This document shows positions 49,243 to 61,411 of a stretch of DNA of 64,000 nucleotides, one piece after another. The notes below the pieces were generated by a model. The model was not told where the DNA came from. It searched no databases and was given only the letters and a program-made list of their open reading frames with translations. The stretch comes from Flammula alnicola (Eukaryota > Basidiomycota > Agaricomycetes > Agaricales > Strophariaceae), in the NCBI GenBank assembly GCA_015499995.1, contig JADNRV010000016.1, forward strand, positions 372,001 to 436,000. The letters run 5' to 3'. Each line of letters begins with the position of its first letter. Within the stretch, counting starts at the first letter, position 1. The translations under genes and the position numbers were made by a program.

Positions 49243-50609
49243 CAACGCTCGCTCATCGTTATCTACTATGTCATTAGACCGGACGTCGTATTTGCCCTCT
49301 CCATCTTCTGCAGCACATCTTTCCTACGAAACTCAATTGTACCACCACACCACCATTCCTCCATGTCTTTTTAGTACCGCAGCGTCAAAGAAGTTCTGGT
49401 TATCCTATTGCTCTCCTGCTGTTACGCCGTGTACTCCTCTCCTCTGTCACATGCGCCTGCTATACATAGACGACGTCTGGACGAGATTTCCCCGTCTCTC
49501 ACGGTCTTCTCGACTTTCACTCGTCTTACATCTCAATACTCTATCATGTAACGTACACGTTCCTTTTTTTTATTTCCGTCTCTTTTCCTTTCTTTCGTCA
49601 TTTATAATCATCGCATCTCTCATTGTGACCTTGCTGATTTTACTTTTTTTTCTCACTGTCCCCAACATTCCCTTAGTTTCTCGGCATCGCCCATTTCCTC
49701 TTAGCATCACCCAACTCTCTTTGTCATGAAAAGAATTCTTTCCTTCGATAAGCTCCTCTTACACTCGGTCTTTAATTTTGTTTTATCTCTTTTTCGTTCT
49801 TTGCCTACCAGGAAGCATCTCCGATTCAATCTCTTATATCTTGTGTATCGCGCGACCAGAAATACTAGACGCATCGAAGAAAAATCGAAATGCAACTACA
49901 AAATGTAGAAAATGCTCTGGGCACTCGCTCCCTCGCTTGGATTTGCCCGCCCACAGCGCCCGACGCCTGTCCGGACTCCGTCTATGTCAGCAATGGTTGC
50001 ATGGCTATGATGGGCATTAGCCCGGGTTCAGACCCACCAGCTGACGGGCTGAGGTACTGGTATGCATATGCTGATCCTTCTTTTCACTCGTGGATAGTTG
50101 ATCCTTGGCTTTCGGCCCCATGATCGACAGGTACGGACGCTGCCGACTACTCCAGACACCGCGATCCCTCTTTGTATACGTATCATATCAGATCGGTGTC
50201 GACGCCGAATGGCACTGTAATTATACCAGGCACGTTGGTATCGAACCAACAGATAAGGGGAAGGAATTCGAGCCCGGACTCAATTCATGCCATGGATAGG
50301 AAAACGGAAAACTTTTGACCCGAACATGTAGAGAGTACGTCGGTATTGCTCTCTGATATCGCATACATATAGCGTGGCCTTTGGACTCATCAGGCTAAGT
50401 AGTTCCAATTTTCCCCTACATTATACATGTGCTATATCTTATCTTATCGTAGCTCGTGGCTGGGGACTTTCCGAGATCCCAGCATATCTACCTACGACTT
50501 GGGCAATGGTATACATTCGAATCTGCTTACTTACGGTATATATACTTACTATTCGTATCATTTAGGTATAATATTTCCATGTGTACGTACTATCTCGTCG
50601 TTTCTCAAT
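49243..50609. other. Intergenic region with pyrimidine-rich stretch
   Basis: Bases 49.3-49.8 kb are strongly C/T-rich with several T runs and probably contain the kinase 3' UTR. Between 50.1 and 50.6 kb only short frames occur. A B-box-like sequence (minus strand GGTTCGATACC, 50238-50248) is present, but no full tRNA fold could be built. Confidence 0.45.
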
Positions 50610-53600
50610 TCAAACTTCAAATTTGTTCGGCGCTAAATTCCCAGCCGCCAGTGCTATGTCGTCCAACTGTATGGACGATTGGTCGCACATTCCTCGGAAG
50701 ATGCCACCAGGTTTGTTGTATAAATCAGTTGGAGTGTCAAATTCCTGAAGTCAGATGCATGAGCGACGCTTTCGTAAAGCAGCATAATTTGTAACTCACA
50801 GCAACCAGACCAGCGTCAAGAACACAGATACGGTCGTAACCTATGATAGTGCGCAGTCGATCTAAGTAGAATTCCGCGTCGGTTAATGGACGCATAGAGA
50901 AGGAGGTTCAACCTACGAGCTATGCAAAGAATGGTACGGTCTTTGAATTCTTTTGCGATGGTTTCTTGGACTTTGATCTGTCTCGTAATCCACAGACGCT
51001 AACAACCAGGCTCGTTAGCAAGGAATACTCAGATATGATGAATGATGACTACACACCCGTCGCCTCGTCCAGCACAATAATTTTCGCATTCTTGACAAGT
51101 GCGCGGGCGAGAGATACGAGAGAGCGCTGTCAATAAAAGAGACTCAACATACGACATCAAGACCAAATGAACTGACGCGATATACCTGACCGACTGATAG
51201 ATTATTGCCTCCCTCCTCTATCACGGTATCCAAGTCGAATCTGTTTACAGGCGCGTGTGCCCCTGAGGGCGCTTCCTCCGTAGTATTTTCTAGTGGGATT
51301 GTTGTGGATGACTCGACGAGATATGCTCGCTTGAGTGCATCCCACAGAGTGGCGTCATCATGAACATTGAAAGGGTCCAAATTTGCCCTAAGAGTACCAG
51401 AGACTGAAGGATGTCAGGATCACCGTCAGACAGGATACGAAATCGAGTACCTACAGAGAAGCTAAAAGATTGCAAGGTTTTTTAGAACAAGATGGCTGCA
51501 CAAGTGTATGAAGAACTTACTGCGTCCTGAGGAATAATGGTAAGACTCTTGCGTAGATCCGTCAGTCCAACGGTGGACACGTCGATGTCGTCCAGAATGA
51601 TGCAGCCAGACTCGAGTTCAACGATACGTGATAAGGCTATTCCCGAAGGTCAGTATGCCTGGCTTTCTAAAAGGGAGGAAAGGCAGATAATTACCTATCA
51701 TAATAGAGCTCTTTCCAGCACCGGTCCTGAACAGCACGATCAACAACTATATCGATCACATCATAAGCCAAGCTTTACCTTCCGACGATACCAATCTTCT
51801 CTCGCGCATTAACAGTCATAGAAATTCCCTTAAGTACAGGCGGAAGCTCCGGTCTGTACTTAAGTACTATGTTCTTTAGCTCGATACGGCCGTGTGCTGG
51901 CCAAGAGGCCGGCAGCTTCTGGCTGGGGAGCTCATGGGGCGCTTCTTGCTCAATATTTTTCGCATAGTGGATAATGCGCTCCACAGAGTTCATATTATTT
52001 TCGACATCGGCAAGCTGTCGGACGATCCATCCAAAACTTGGATAAAACATGAGCAAGGAAGCCAGATGCATTAACAATGATATCGAACTTACAATTGTTG
52101 AGTCGCCATAGAATAGGATAACAGCACACCTGTTTGTGCAGGAGAGATAGTGGTGCGTGTGCCGACAGAGAGCATGGCCACAAGGAACGTCATACAAACA
52201 CCCAAGAGGTCAAGTCGTAGTCCAAGCCAGTTCTAATGACATAATTTGTGTCAGACACGTCTGGAGAACAAATATAACTCGGAAAAAACCTGATTAGTAG
52301 TTGTCAGCCAATAGGCTCTATTCTCGACATCAATCCTCTTTTCGTTGTCCAGTTGGAAGCGCTGTGCTTCTCCATATGCGCGAATGGTAGAAAGTCCGGA
52401 AAGACTTTCTGAGAAGTGTGAATAAACTGAAGACCTCAATATAGCATCTAGAGGGAGTCAGATCAGTTAAGACCAGTACGTTGTCTATGGCCGGCTGTAA
52501 CCTTACCAAGACGCTATAAAAGCACGTTAATACGTTGGCCATTAGGACAAGCAATAGGGCAAAAGCGAACCTTGAGCTCTCGTGCACTAGAGCGGTAGTA
52601 TGCGGCAATGTATGCATAGACCAAAAGAATGGAGAATATGCCAATCAAGAACCATGGAAGCAAGATCGAAATTAAGATGATTGCGCCAACAATAGCAGAG
52701 GATGTAGCGGTTAGCATTCGCAAGGCGTCTATAAATCGGCATCATTATTAAGTCTGCAGGTACTGAATAAAAGTGAAGGGAACATACCTCCCAATGCGTT
52801 GTCCATGGTATCGATATCTACAAGAAAACTATTAGAATATCTGGTACAAGCAGAAATACGGAATGGGACCACCTTTCGAAAAACGATTCATGATACGACC
52901 CAATGGCTAATTAAAAGATTGTTGACATTTAGATATACTGGTCATAAAGAAGAAAGTGCATTTCGTCATACCGTAGTTTCAAAGAACAACATCGGTGCAT
53001 GCATAATGCGATCGATTGCATCCTGTAATGAAGGAAGGTCAACGATGGTCTGAGTAGGCGACAGTAACTCATACACACTTTATGTAATCGCTGCGATGTA
53101 AAGTATGTCAACAACGCGAATGTGGAACCCGCATATATGATGATAGCGCCTGTGCAACACCTAAGGCAGCGTATATGCCCATCTGTCAATGAAGACAGGC
53201 ATCAGTTTGATTATTTAAAGAGGGCGAAATTGACCGACATAGAATCCTTGAGATTGATGCCACTCCCTGTGAGCAATATCAAAATAAGAGAAAGTAGATA
53301 TGGAAGGTAGACAAACGAACGATTCCTGCCACCAGACCAGCCTAATGGTTTCAGATTAGAAGATACTTTCAAAGAAGAAAAGGGAGAACCGAAGCTTACC
53401 AGTAAGAAGAAAAAACAGATGCAGCATTCATGAGCACCAGTGCGAGCAACAGCATTGGAGTCAATGCCTCCCCATGTCCTGCCTTCAGGTATGTCTTATA
53501 TACGGCCCACGTAACCGCACCTACGTTCCTCTCTTCTACCTGCATAATTGCATCTCCAGAGACCGCGTTCCTCATCTTGTTTTCTCTCTCGTCCGCTGCT

Positions 53601-56362
53601 TCCTTCGCCTCCGGGTCGTCCATCGTACCGTCCTCCTTGTCAATTTTTTGTTCGTCTTGAGCTTTCTCTGAGGATCCAAATTCCGTGACGAAGCGTGCAA
53701 ATGCATTCCCACGGCCCATCAGTTCCTCGTATGTTCCTTGTTCGACAATCCGGCCTTCGTCCATGACGTAGATGTAGTCGACTTGAGGCAGAAAGTGCAA
53801 TGCATGCGTTACGATAATGCGCGTCTTTCCTGAAAGCTTATCCATGAGAACATTTTGGAAGACTGCTTTGCCGACATGAGCGTCCAAAGCGGAAAGCGGA
53901 TCCTGTTTGCTTTTCGTCAGTAAAAAAGGAAAAGAAAATTACAGAAAATTGGTTTGACGGACATCGAATATCTGGATCTCAGTATCACAGTAGACGGCCC
54001 TGATATGTTCACGCGTTGTTTTTGTCCTCCTGAGAGCGAGATGCCCTTTTCTCCGACCTCTGTCATGTCGCCATGAGGCAGCATCTCGAGATCAGGGCCC
54101 AAACAGGAGTCGCGAACGGCATTCCAGTATTTCTCTTCTTCGAATGGGCGTCCAAAGCAGATATTCTCTCTGATCGTTGCGTTCTGTTTTGAAAACGAGT
54201 ATGGTCAGATCGTCACATTCCAACCTGGACAAAGATACGATTCCATACCTGGATCCACAATATGCGATGCTTCCCCCAAACACAATAGTCCCATCCGTCT
54301 TCCTCATCTCGCCAATAAGGCCCTGCAGCAAACTTGTCTTTCCACTTCCAACAGAGCCTACAATTGCGACAAGACTGACTCGTGGAATGTGTAGATTCAC
54401 GTCCATCACAGTAAATACTTCTTCCTCGTGCTTCGCTTTTTCGGCCAATTTGGCAGCATCTTTTTCTTCGGTAGATACTTTGGACTTCGGTTTCGAATTT
54501 GATTCCGACTTTGAGGATCGGCCAGGTTTTGCATCGTTCTTGGTTTTGTCATCTTCGCTGTCGTTTGCTACCGGGGCGTCCCAGGTAAAGGAGGCTCCTT
54601 TGACTTCGACGGCAACGTCCAGCTTCTCATTGATTGTATGTGTGGCTTCGAGTAATTCAGCTTGGAAAACGGCAGTCAGATGACTCATGGCATTTTTCGA
54701 GTCTGCGATGGACATAAGGGACAAAGCTATTGATGCACAAGTCAGCATCCTATCTTTGATATCCATATAACTTGACATACGCAAGTACATGAGAGGAAGA
54801 CGAAGCATGTTGAAGAGTGTCAAAGAAGAGAAAATCACAGCTGGACTGAGATCATGACCGGTTAAGGAATAAGTGACGAACGCGAGCACCGATGCAAGGG
54901 CAGGCATTGTTATTCCCACTGCACTAGCTGCCGATCGAAGAAACAGCAGCGAGCGAACGTATCTAAAGTCAATTAATTTAGCATTCCTAGTTGACTTAGT
55001 CACAATAAAATCCTTACCTGACCTCTGTCCTCCGATAGCCTGATATCTTCTCAGGAACGGCGCCTCCCATGCAAATAATTTGATCACTTTCATACCACCC
55101 ATGAGTTCCTGAAGGAGCTTGGCTCGCTTGTCCGTCCACTCCATACATATACCGCGTGTCTTGTGGTAACGTCCCATAATCACCCCCATTAACATAATGG
55201 CGATGAAAAGGAAGCCGAAACCGGCAAGTGCTGACGGTCCAAGATTTACGATGAGCAAGGCAAGGCAAATGAGCATGTGGATGGGAGCCGTCCAGGACTG
55301 ATAAATAAGTTTCACCATGTCAGTAAAATCAGAGAAGTGGAGGAAATGAGCCTGCATACCGCATGGAACACAAAAGTCAATTCGCGACACGTCCGTTGAT
55401 ATATGATTCACTAATTGGCCGTTCGTCAACGTGGATCTCGCACGGGAAGTTAATCTGATAGAGCGCTGGTAAATTGCAGCGATGAGGCCGCCACGGATGA
55501 GAACACCTGTGGACGCGCTATGATAGAAAAAGTGCTGGGTCCGAAGGCCGTGATAATTTGCATCGCAAGAAGGCAGAACGTCAATCCTATGCCTTTTCCG
55601 ATACTCGGCATAGGCTGACCGACCCGGTGTGCAAAGTAAGACTCTGAGGCAAAGGTGATAATAGCCTGGATATAATGTCAGAAAGGAGATTATTAACGAG
55701 CGGCGATGCACATAATACCTTCATGACGAGAGGACTGGTAACCTGCGCAGTATCGGCAACGAGTTTGGAGAGACCGGCAGACCAGAACCAGCACTTGACG
55801 CTGTCGTTCATCGCCAGCGGCTGGCTTCCATTCTCCCCGTTTTTTCTCTTCATTCTGTCTCTTTGCTTGCCTGTTGCCTGTGATGGACCACCAGACGCCT
55901 TTCAAGCCTGGCGAAATTTCCCCATTCGCAAGTCTCTCGTTATACTCTTTGGCAAACAGGACGCGACGGTCATACGACTCGTTTATTAGGCGCACTATGT
56001 GAGCTGCCCCGCGATCCTCTTGAAGCTTCCAAAGATCTGATCCCTCGAGAGGACGAGCGTACCCAAGGCTAAGCATTGGGTTGATCCAGCCAAATGTAAG
56101 AATGTCGAGAAAATTTGCACTAGCTTCCGGGGTGAGGACTGCGTCATCAGTGGAATCTGTAGGAGGCGGTGGCGATTTCGTAGAAGTAAACGGCACACGT
56201 TGCCACCTGGGAGATAGAAATAAAAATCGTCAACCCCTTGCAAACAGCTAAAAAAATATTATGTTCTTACCAATGTCGTGTGTATTGAAGGATGCAATTT
56301 GAATCATGCCGTTCGGTATCTTGTAGCTTGTCGGAAGGCCCGACGTACTTAGGACTGGCCAT
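50610..56362 (-). CDS. ABCC-type ABC transporter (YOR1-like), frame-disrupted, possible pseudogene
   Basis: ATG 56362 ([13 protein letters not shown]) starts a short-MRP layout: [21 protein letters not shown]1 ([36 protein letters not shown]), NBD1 (Walker [12 protein letters not shown], signature [26 protein letters not shown]), TMD2, and NBD2 (signature [29 protein letters not shown]-loop IAHRLRTI). It ends in LAPNKFEV, stop at 50610. Such pumps export drugs or conjugates at the plasma membrane. Six places inside conserved motifs do not keep frame: an A6 run at 55840-55845 (+1), 55548 (-1), about 55360 (-2, before WTAP), about 54257 (13 bases short, removing the PQT of the Q-loop in NBD1), about 53998 (-1, NI/RAVYC) and about 50975 (-2, DYETD/KVQET). 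Real decay or poor sequence are both possible. Confidence 0.72.
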
Positions 56363-57184
56363 CTTGAAGTGGGGACTCTAGGCTCTGCCATAGTAATGAA
56401 TACATACTGCTTTTATGCAAGTGACCTCATTAATCCCAACTATGAGTTCGCGTCCCTGAGAATAAAAGAACCGCCAGCCGGAAGGAAACGTAATGTGGCC
56501 CGTCCATGTAGAAACGCTGGATACTGTCGTGGAATGGAGCGGATACCGCAAGCGCTCGCAGTGACTTCAATGCAAACTGCGTCTTTGCTAACTTGACGGG
56601 ATTTTCCGACGGCCATGGACACGTAAGTACTGTGGCATTGAGCAGGCTAGTAACCACCTGGATGAGTCTGAGCGGGAACTGTTCAGGATTTTGGATCGCG
56701 TTCTGGCTCCAGGGCGTTGCGCAGTCTTGTCGCGTCAAGACCTGCAGCTGCCCTAAACAACGGGTGTCATTACGAATGCGCTCCGAGTCGGCACGGTCAA
56801 CTGTCCAAAAGTCGAATGAGTATCGATGGTTCAAATTGGCAAGTAACATAGCGCTGGTCCGATGTACAGGTCACTATACACGGTTGCAAAGGGGAGATAG
56901 GAATGCAGATTTTTTGACGTAAAGCAAACGACCAGTGAAAGGCTGCTGGCAAGCCCGGCCGCACACATACTTAATGCTATAGCCAACGCTGGGCTCCGAG
57001 TCCTCTCTGAGATTGTAATTATGAAGGAGCTGTATTGCGCTACATAACATAGTATGTAATTTACACAAATGATATTTCCTCTCACCATAAATTAGGTATA
57101 TAGCAAGTAGATCGACTCAGGAGTCAGGACTGTCATGAACGCATAACGGAGTCCACTCACAGATGACTATATAGCGACCTATGT
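56363..57184. other. Spacer with unresolved minus-strand frames
   Basis: Two minus-strand frames, 56831-57088 (85 codons, with two hydrophobic stretches such as ALAIALSMCAAGLASSLSLVV) and 56430-56849 (139 codons), could belong to a small membrane protein. I could not join them with good splice sites and recognise no family, so no gene is called. Confidence 0.3.
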
Positions 57185-58565
57185 TCAACCTTTGAAATTC
57201 TGCCACCACCGTCCTGAGGAGCTTATATCCCGACTCTCAGAGAACAAATCCATCTTCCCCTTACTTTTCATTGACATTATGGGGAACGGGAATGGCAGCG
57301 TCCGTACCCCGGGACCTCGGCCCGCCCTTCTCTCCTCCACCTCCCACTCGTCGTCATCCAGGTACCTCTCAACAGCGAGCGCGTCCAGCTCTCGGTTGGT
57401 GGCACTGCTACCGCCATTCTCCGATGCCGAGCCTGAGGCAGGACCTGAAAAACCGCTCGAGGATCCCATCTCTTTAAGTTTCGCACTATGCGCCTCCCTC
57501 TGTTGCGGGTCGTCCGCAAGCGCTACGTACGCCCTCGCCACGCGCCAGTCTACCTCTTTCGTCAGCGTCTGCAGCTTCTTTTCCGCGCGCTCTCTTACTA
57601 GTTTCTCTTCGCGCTTTCGGGTGCTTTCCTCTTCTGCTTCATTAGATGTTGGTGAAGCGTGACGGAGAGTCTTCGCATTTAGAGGCAAGAGGAGAAAGGC
57701 ACGAGTGTGGAGTAGGTGAGGTGTCGTGCGCATGACGCTTGCGGGGAGGTTGTTGAGTTTGCAGATTTCGTAGCTCTTTTGAGGTTGGCGATAAGCAGAG
57801 TTAGTCAGGGTGTTTTCAGATTGTAAATGAAGGGAAACTCACATCTATACCAAAACGGAGAGATATGCCTGATAATGTGTCTGACCGATTGATGTAGTAC
57901 TTGTACGGCGTTGCTGAGGTTGCCGTAGTTTCCTCTTCTGTTGGCTGTGGTGGCGGAGGTGCTGCTGGTGCTAGTGATAAATCCTCTGTAGCTGCAGGCT
58001 TCTGATCCTGGTCAACCAATCGAAGGTGCTGCTCCGCTGTGTCTACATCCTTCCTAGGAGAGGAAGATGAGTCGACGTTAGGCAAAAGCCCGACGGTAAG
58101 TTCGTAAGGCGGTGGCGGGGTATCGTCTGGAGAGCCATTGAGTGGTTGTCCATCTAATTCGTCATCATCATCGTCATCCCCGAGGATGAACGTATCCTCG
58201 TCCCTTACAGCACCGTCCAGATTCAAGTTCGTATCAGGCGTCCTAGGAGTCTTGCTCCCTGGAAGTGCTGGCATTGGGTTCGATACCGATCCAGAGCTCG
58301 ACGCGACCACGCCGACACCTCCAAGACAGGCAAGGCAGGGATCGTACCTAGCCAAACGTGGGTTGGATGCGATACACGAAGGACATATGGGGCGCTGGCA
58401 GCATTTGGTGATAAATATTGCGTTCAGGTCGAGTTTGGCGCTGAGAGATGACGAGGCAATGCCTTTCAGAGGTGGGAGGGAGGAAGAACAGGCAAGGCAG
58501 AGAGTGGTACTCCGGTCGAGGATGTTCATGCCATCCAAAGCGGCTATGAGAGTTTTGGACGACAT
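57185..58565 (-). CDS. LysM-domain protein with N-terminal Cys-rich zinc-finger-like region
   Basis: Two exons (58565-57843, 57775-57185) give 437 aa. Residues about 20-85 have eight cysteines in zinc-finger-like spacing: CLACSSSLPP, TKCCQRPICPSC and DPCLACLGG. An acidic, Pro/Ser-rich linker follows. The LysM domain spans the intron: YYINRSDTLSGISLRFGID + SYEICKLNNLP..TTPHLLHTRAFLLLP. The rest has a coiled segment (REEKLVRERAEKKLQ) and VDWRVARAYVALADD..VERYLDDDEWE. No signal peptide is seen, so this is an intracellular LysM protein of the kind found across Agaricomycetes and not a secreted chitin-binding effector. Its role is unknown. The gene is divergent from ATG17 with 162 bases between start codons. 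Confidence 0.8.
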
Positions 58566-58727
58566 ATATACAGAAGGAAAAGTGTAATGTACAACAGAGA
58601 AGGATTAAATAAAAATACAAGCTGCGGTAGGCTGTGGTGGAGGTGGAAGAGCAATTCGGCATCGGCATTCCGATCCATTTATAGAAACTAGTCACTCTAC
58701 ACATCCTACACCTCTCCTAGTCGTACA

Positions 58728-61093
58728 ATGTCCGGCCCCGGGACATCTCCCATGTCCAGCTCTAATCCCCACCTGGGTCAACCCCTCAGAGCCACCACAG
58801 GGACAACAACGAATCCCATGAACCAACCCCACCTCGTCTCGCTCGTCCTCCAATCCAAGAAAGCACTGCAACATGGCGAGCACCTATGTACACTGGCCCA
58901 CTCGGCCTCACACGCGTCTGCACAGGCGGCAGTTGATGTCCTCGCGCTTGACGCAAAATTGCGGTGGGTGGTGGAGGCGGTCGTCGAGCAACTCAAGGTG
59001 TGTGGCTTGTGTAATTGTAACCGGAGGTGTTCGTAGTGATGATCTGGTTGAATGGTATAGCTCGCGGCGAATGTCGCCAAGGCTATCGAGGAGAAACGCG
59101 CGCATCTTGGAAAGCAGCTATACGTACGTGTCCTCCATGTGGTCGGACAACCTCCGTCTCGAAATGCCTTCCTGATACTACCTATGGCTTGTAGGAATGG
59201 GACACGATACGCGCGAAGCGCACCGACGCCCTCGACGACATACTTGAGCTACTCGGAGCCCAGCTCGTCCCACCCGACTTCCACCAAACGTCCGCGGATT
59301 CGTCGCTTTTCGGCAGCCAACATCCTTCTGATATTGAACAAGACGAGTCTGCGCCTTCCAGAACCTACACAGGAAAGACTACTGCTAGCCCCTCGACGAG
59401 CCCTAAGAGGAATCTTACTCATTCCAATGGCAGTGGCAAAGCGAGCGGCACTACGTCTTCAAGCTATGGTCGCCCATCAATGTCCCCCGTCTCGCCCTCT
59501 GCCACGCTCCGTCGGAATAGCACCGTGCGGAGGTATGGTGATAACCCTGCTGAGTTGAAAGCGAAAGAGCAGGATAATAGGAAAGGTAAATGCGAGCCCG
59601 TCAAACAAGATGGCCTATTAAGTTGCTTATTTGACTCGTCTTTTTCGAAGGAGGCAAGAATCGGAAAGAAGATAGGAAACGCTGGAAAACACTGCGCGAC
59701 TTTGTGGATGACCAAGCTATCGAGGATGCATTGGAGATGATTGAGAGTGACCGGTCTGCCTTGGATGTGTGTTTCCGTTTCGTCGTTTGCCTCCTTTCTT
59801 TCACATACCTTTTCCTCGTATTTCTGCTACAACATCAAATAATCGTACTCATGCATAACACACCCATTACAGAAAATCCTCAGCAAAACAGATGGCTATC
59901 CAGAGACCCTGACACGGACAATCCACGCTATCCAAGCCTCTCTACCCTACCCCGACACAGGCGACCCAACAACGTTAGCGACTACGCAAACCGTCATCAC
60001 AGCGCAAGAGGCGAGGGTAAACGTCATGGCATCTGTGCTAGAGAACCTTGCAAGTCACTATGACGGCATGGCCAGTGCACTGAAGGAGACGGAGAATGGG
60101 GAGGTGTTTAGTGAGGAGGACTGGCAAAGTTTGTTCACTCCCTCGTCTGTCTCTGCTTGGTGCTTAGCATATTAACCACGTCATGTATAGTTATGAATAG
60201 GGATACGGAGGAGCTGCCCGTCATCATGGCGGAACTGGAGGAAAGTGCGAACACAATTGAGGGATACCAGTGCGTTTTTGGCTTTTTTGCCCGAAGAGGC
60301 TTAGTTATTCATGGAATAAATCGTCCACGTGCATCTATGTAGTGGACAATTGACGACAACGAAAGATAACCTTGAGAAAGACCTTGAACATCTCGGCACC
60401 GTACTCGACGACCTCGACGAACTAGGAGACATCATGGGCGAGATGCTGACGACGCAAGAATCCGTCGAGGTTAGTAGCGGCGGACTTGCCATTTATTCCT
60501 CTCTTATTTATCACTCACCCTCCATTTGGATTTAATTTACTTTGTAGGCACAGGCAGAGGAAGAGCTCAATGCCCTCCACCACCACCTGACTACGCTCGA
60601 GCAGCTGCACGAGCAATACGTCGCGTATCGGATGGCGTTCAACAAGCTCCTGCTGGAAATTGCGCGCAGGCGGCAGTATAGAGAGGCAGCGGAGAACATT
60701 GTGAGGGGTATGATGAGGCAGCTGGAGTCGATGACGGAAGGTGTGTCTTTTCCCTTGTTTGTCTGTTTGGCCATCTGGCTGCGCTGGTTGTTGAATCGTC
60801 TTTTTTTTGGCAGAGGAAAGTCGCGTCAGGACACACTTCAATGCAGAGTATGGACAGCATCTGCCTGAGGACTTGTGTCTCTGTATAGGAAACGCGCCGA
60901 CTGTGTGGGAGGTCGTGCCGGCGGAGGGCACTACGCTTGAGTCTCTGCCTTTCATTGATAATGACCTTATAGTGGAGGTGTGTACTAATTTGTTTCTTTG
61001 TTTTATGGTGCGCAAATTGAATTTAAAAAAACTTTTTAGGCAAGGGATAAAGTTGGATATGGGGAAGGACCTCCCGGCGCGGAGAGTTTGTGA
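58728..61093 (+). CDS. Autophagy scaffold Atg17
   Basis: A multi-exon gene from ATG 58728 to TGA 61091-61093. Signature parts are LVSLVLQSKKALQHGEHLC near the N-terminus, AAVDVLALDAKLRWVVEAVVEQLK, LAANVAKAIEEKRAHLGKQLY, VPPDFHQ, DFVDDQAIEDALEMIESDRSALD, LENLASHYDGMASAL, LEKDLEHLGTVLDDLDELG, LHEQYVAYRMAFNKLLLEIARRRQYREAA and a C-terminal ESLPFIDNDL. Most of the protein is predicted helical, as expected of Atg17, the crescent-shaped dimer that bridges Atg1/Atg13/Atg31-29 at the phagophore assembly site. A long Ser/Thr-rich insert (about residues 150-240: SSLFGSQHPSDIEQDES to RRNSTVRRYGDN) is absent from yeast but common in basidiomycetes. It shares its short upstream region with the LysM gene. 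Confidence 0.85.
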
Positions 61094-61411
61094 CATTCTT
61101 TGACGATGATTATACCCGTCTTCAGAAGCATACGACTATTATTGCTAAATTCTTGCTTACTGCCAGTATTCTGTCAATTTATGGAATATGTTCCCATATT
61201 CTGGTTTTACAACTACGTATAATAACTGCGATGCTCTTCAAGTGCTCAAATTTAAATAAATCCATTATGTAGCTAGTGCGTGCAGCCTAAAGCGCAGCGC
61301 CGCTGTTGTTAGTTTGCCGGGCCGCCTACCGTTATTTGTATCTGAAGCTGGACGCAAACACACCGAATACAGACCCCTGACATTGCACTGTACGCAGCTT
61401 CCGTATTGACC

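Noticed and set aside
49550..49700. Pyrimidine-rich tract, considered as a repeat or structural element.
   Set aside because: No repeat unit can be seen. It fits a T/C-rich 3' UTR or promoter stretch, which is common in fungi.
50226..50300. Minus-strand GTTGG-TTCGATA-CCAAC, a perfect T-arm and B-box.
   Set aside because: The acceptor strands pair poorly, no D-arm or clear anticodon loop is found, and no T-run terminator follows. It may be a tRNA remnant; a covariance-model search would decide.
56430..57088. Possible small membrane protein on the minus strand upstream of the ABC gene.
   Set aside because: Two frames could not be joined by convincing splice sites and I know no family like it.
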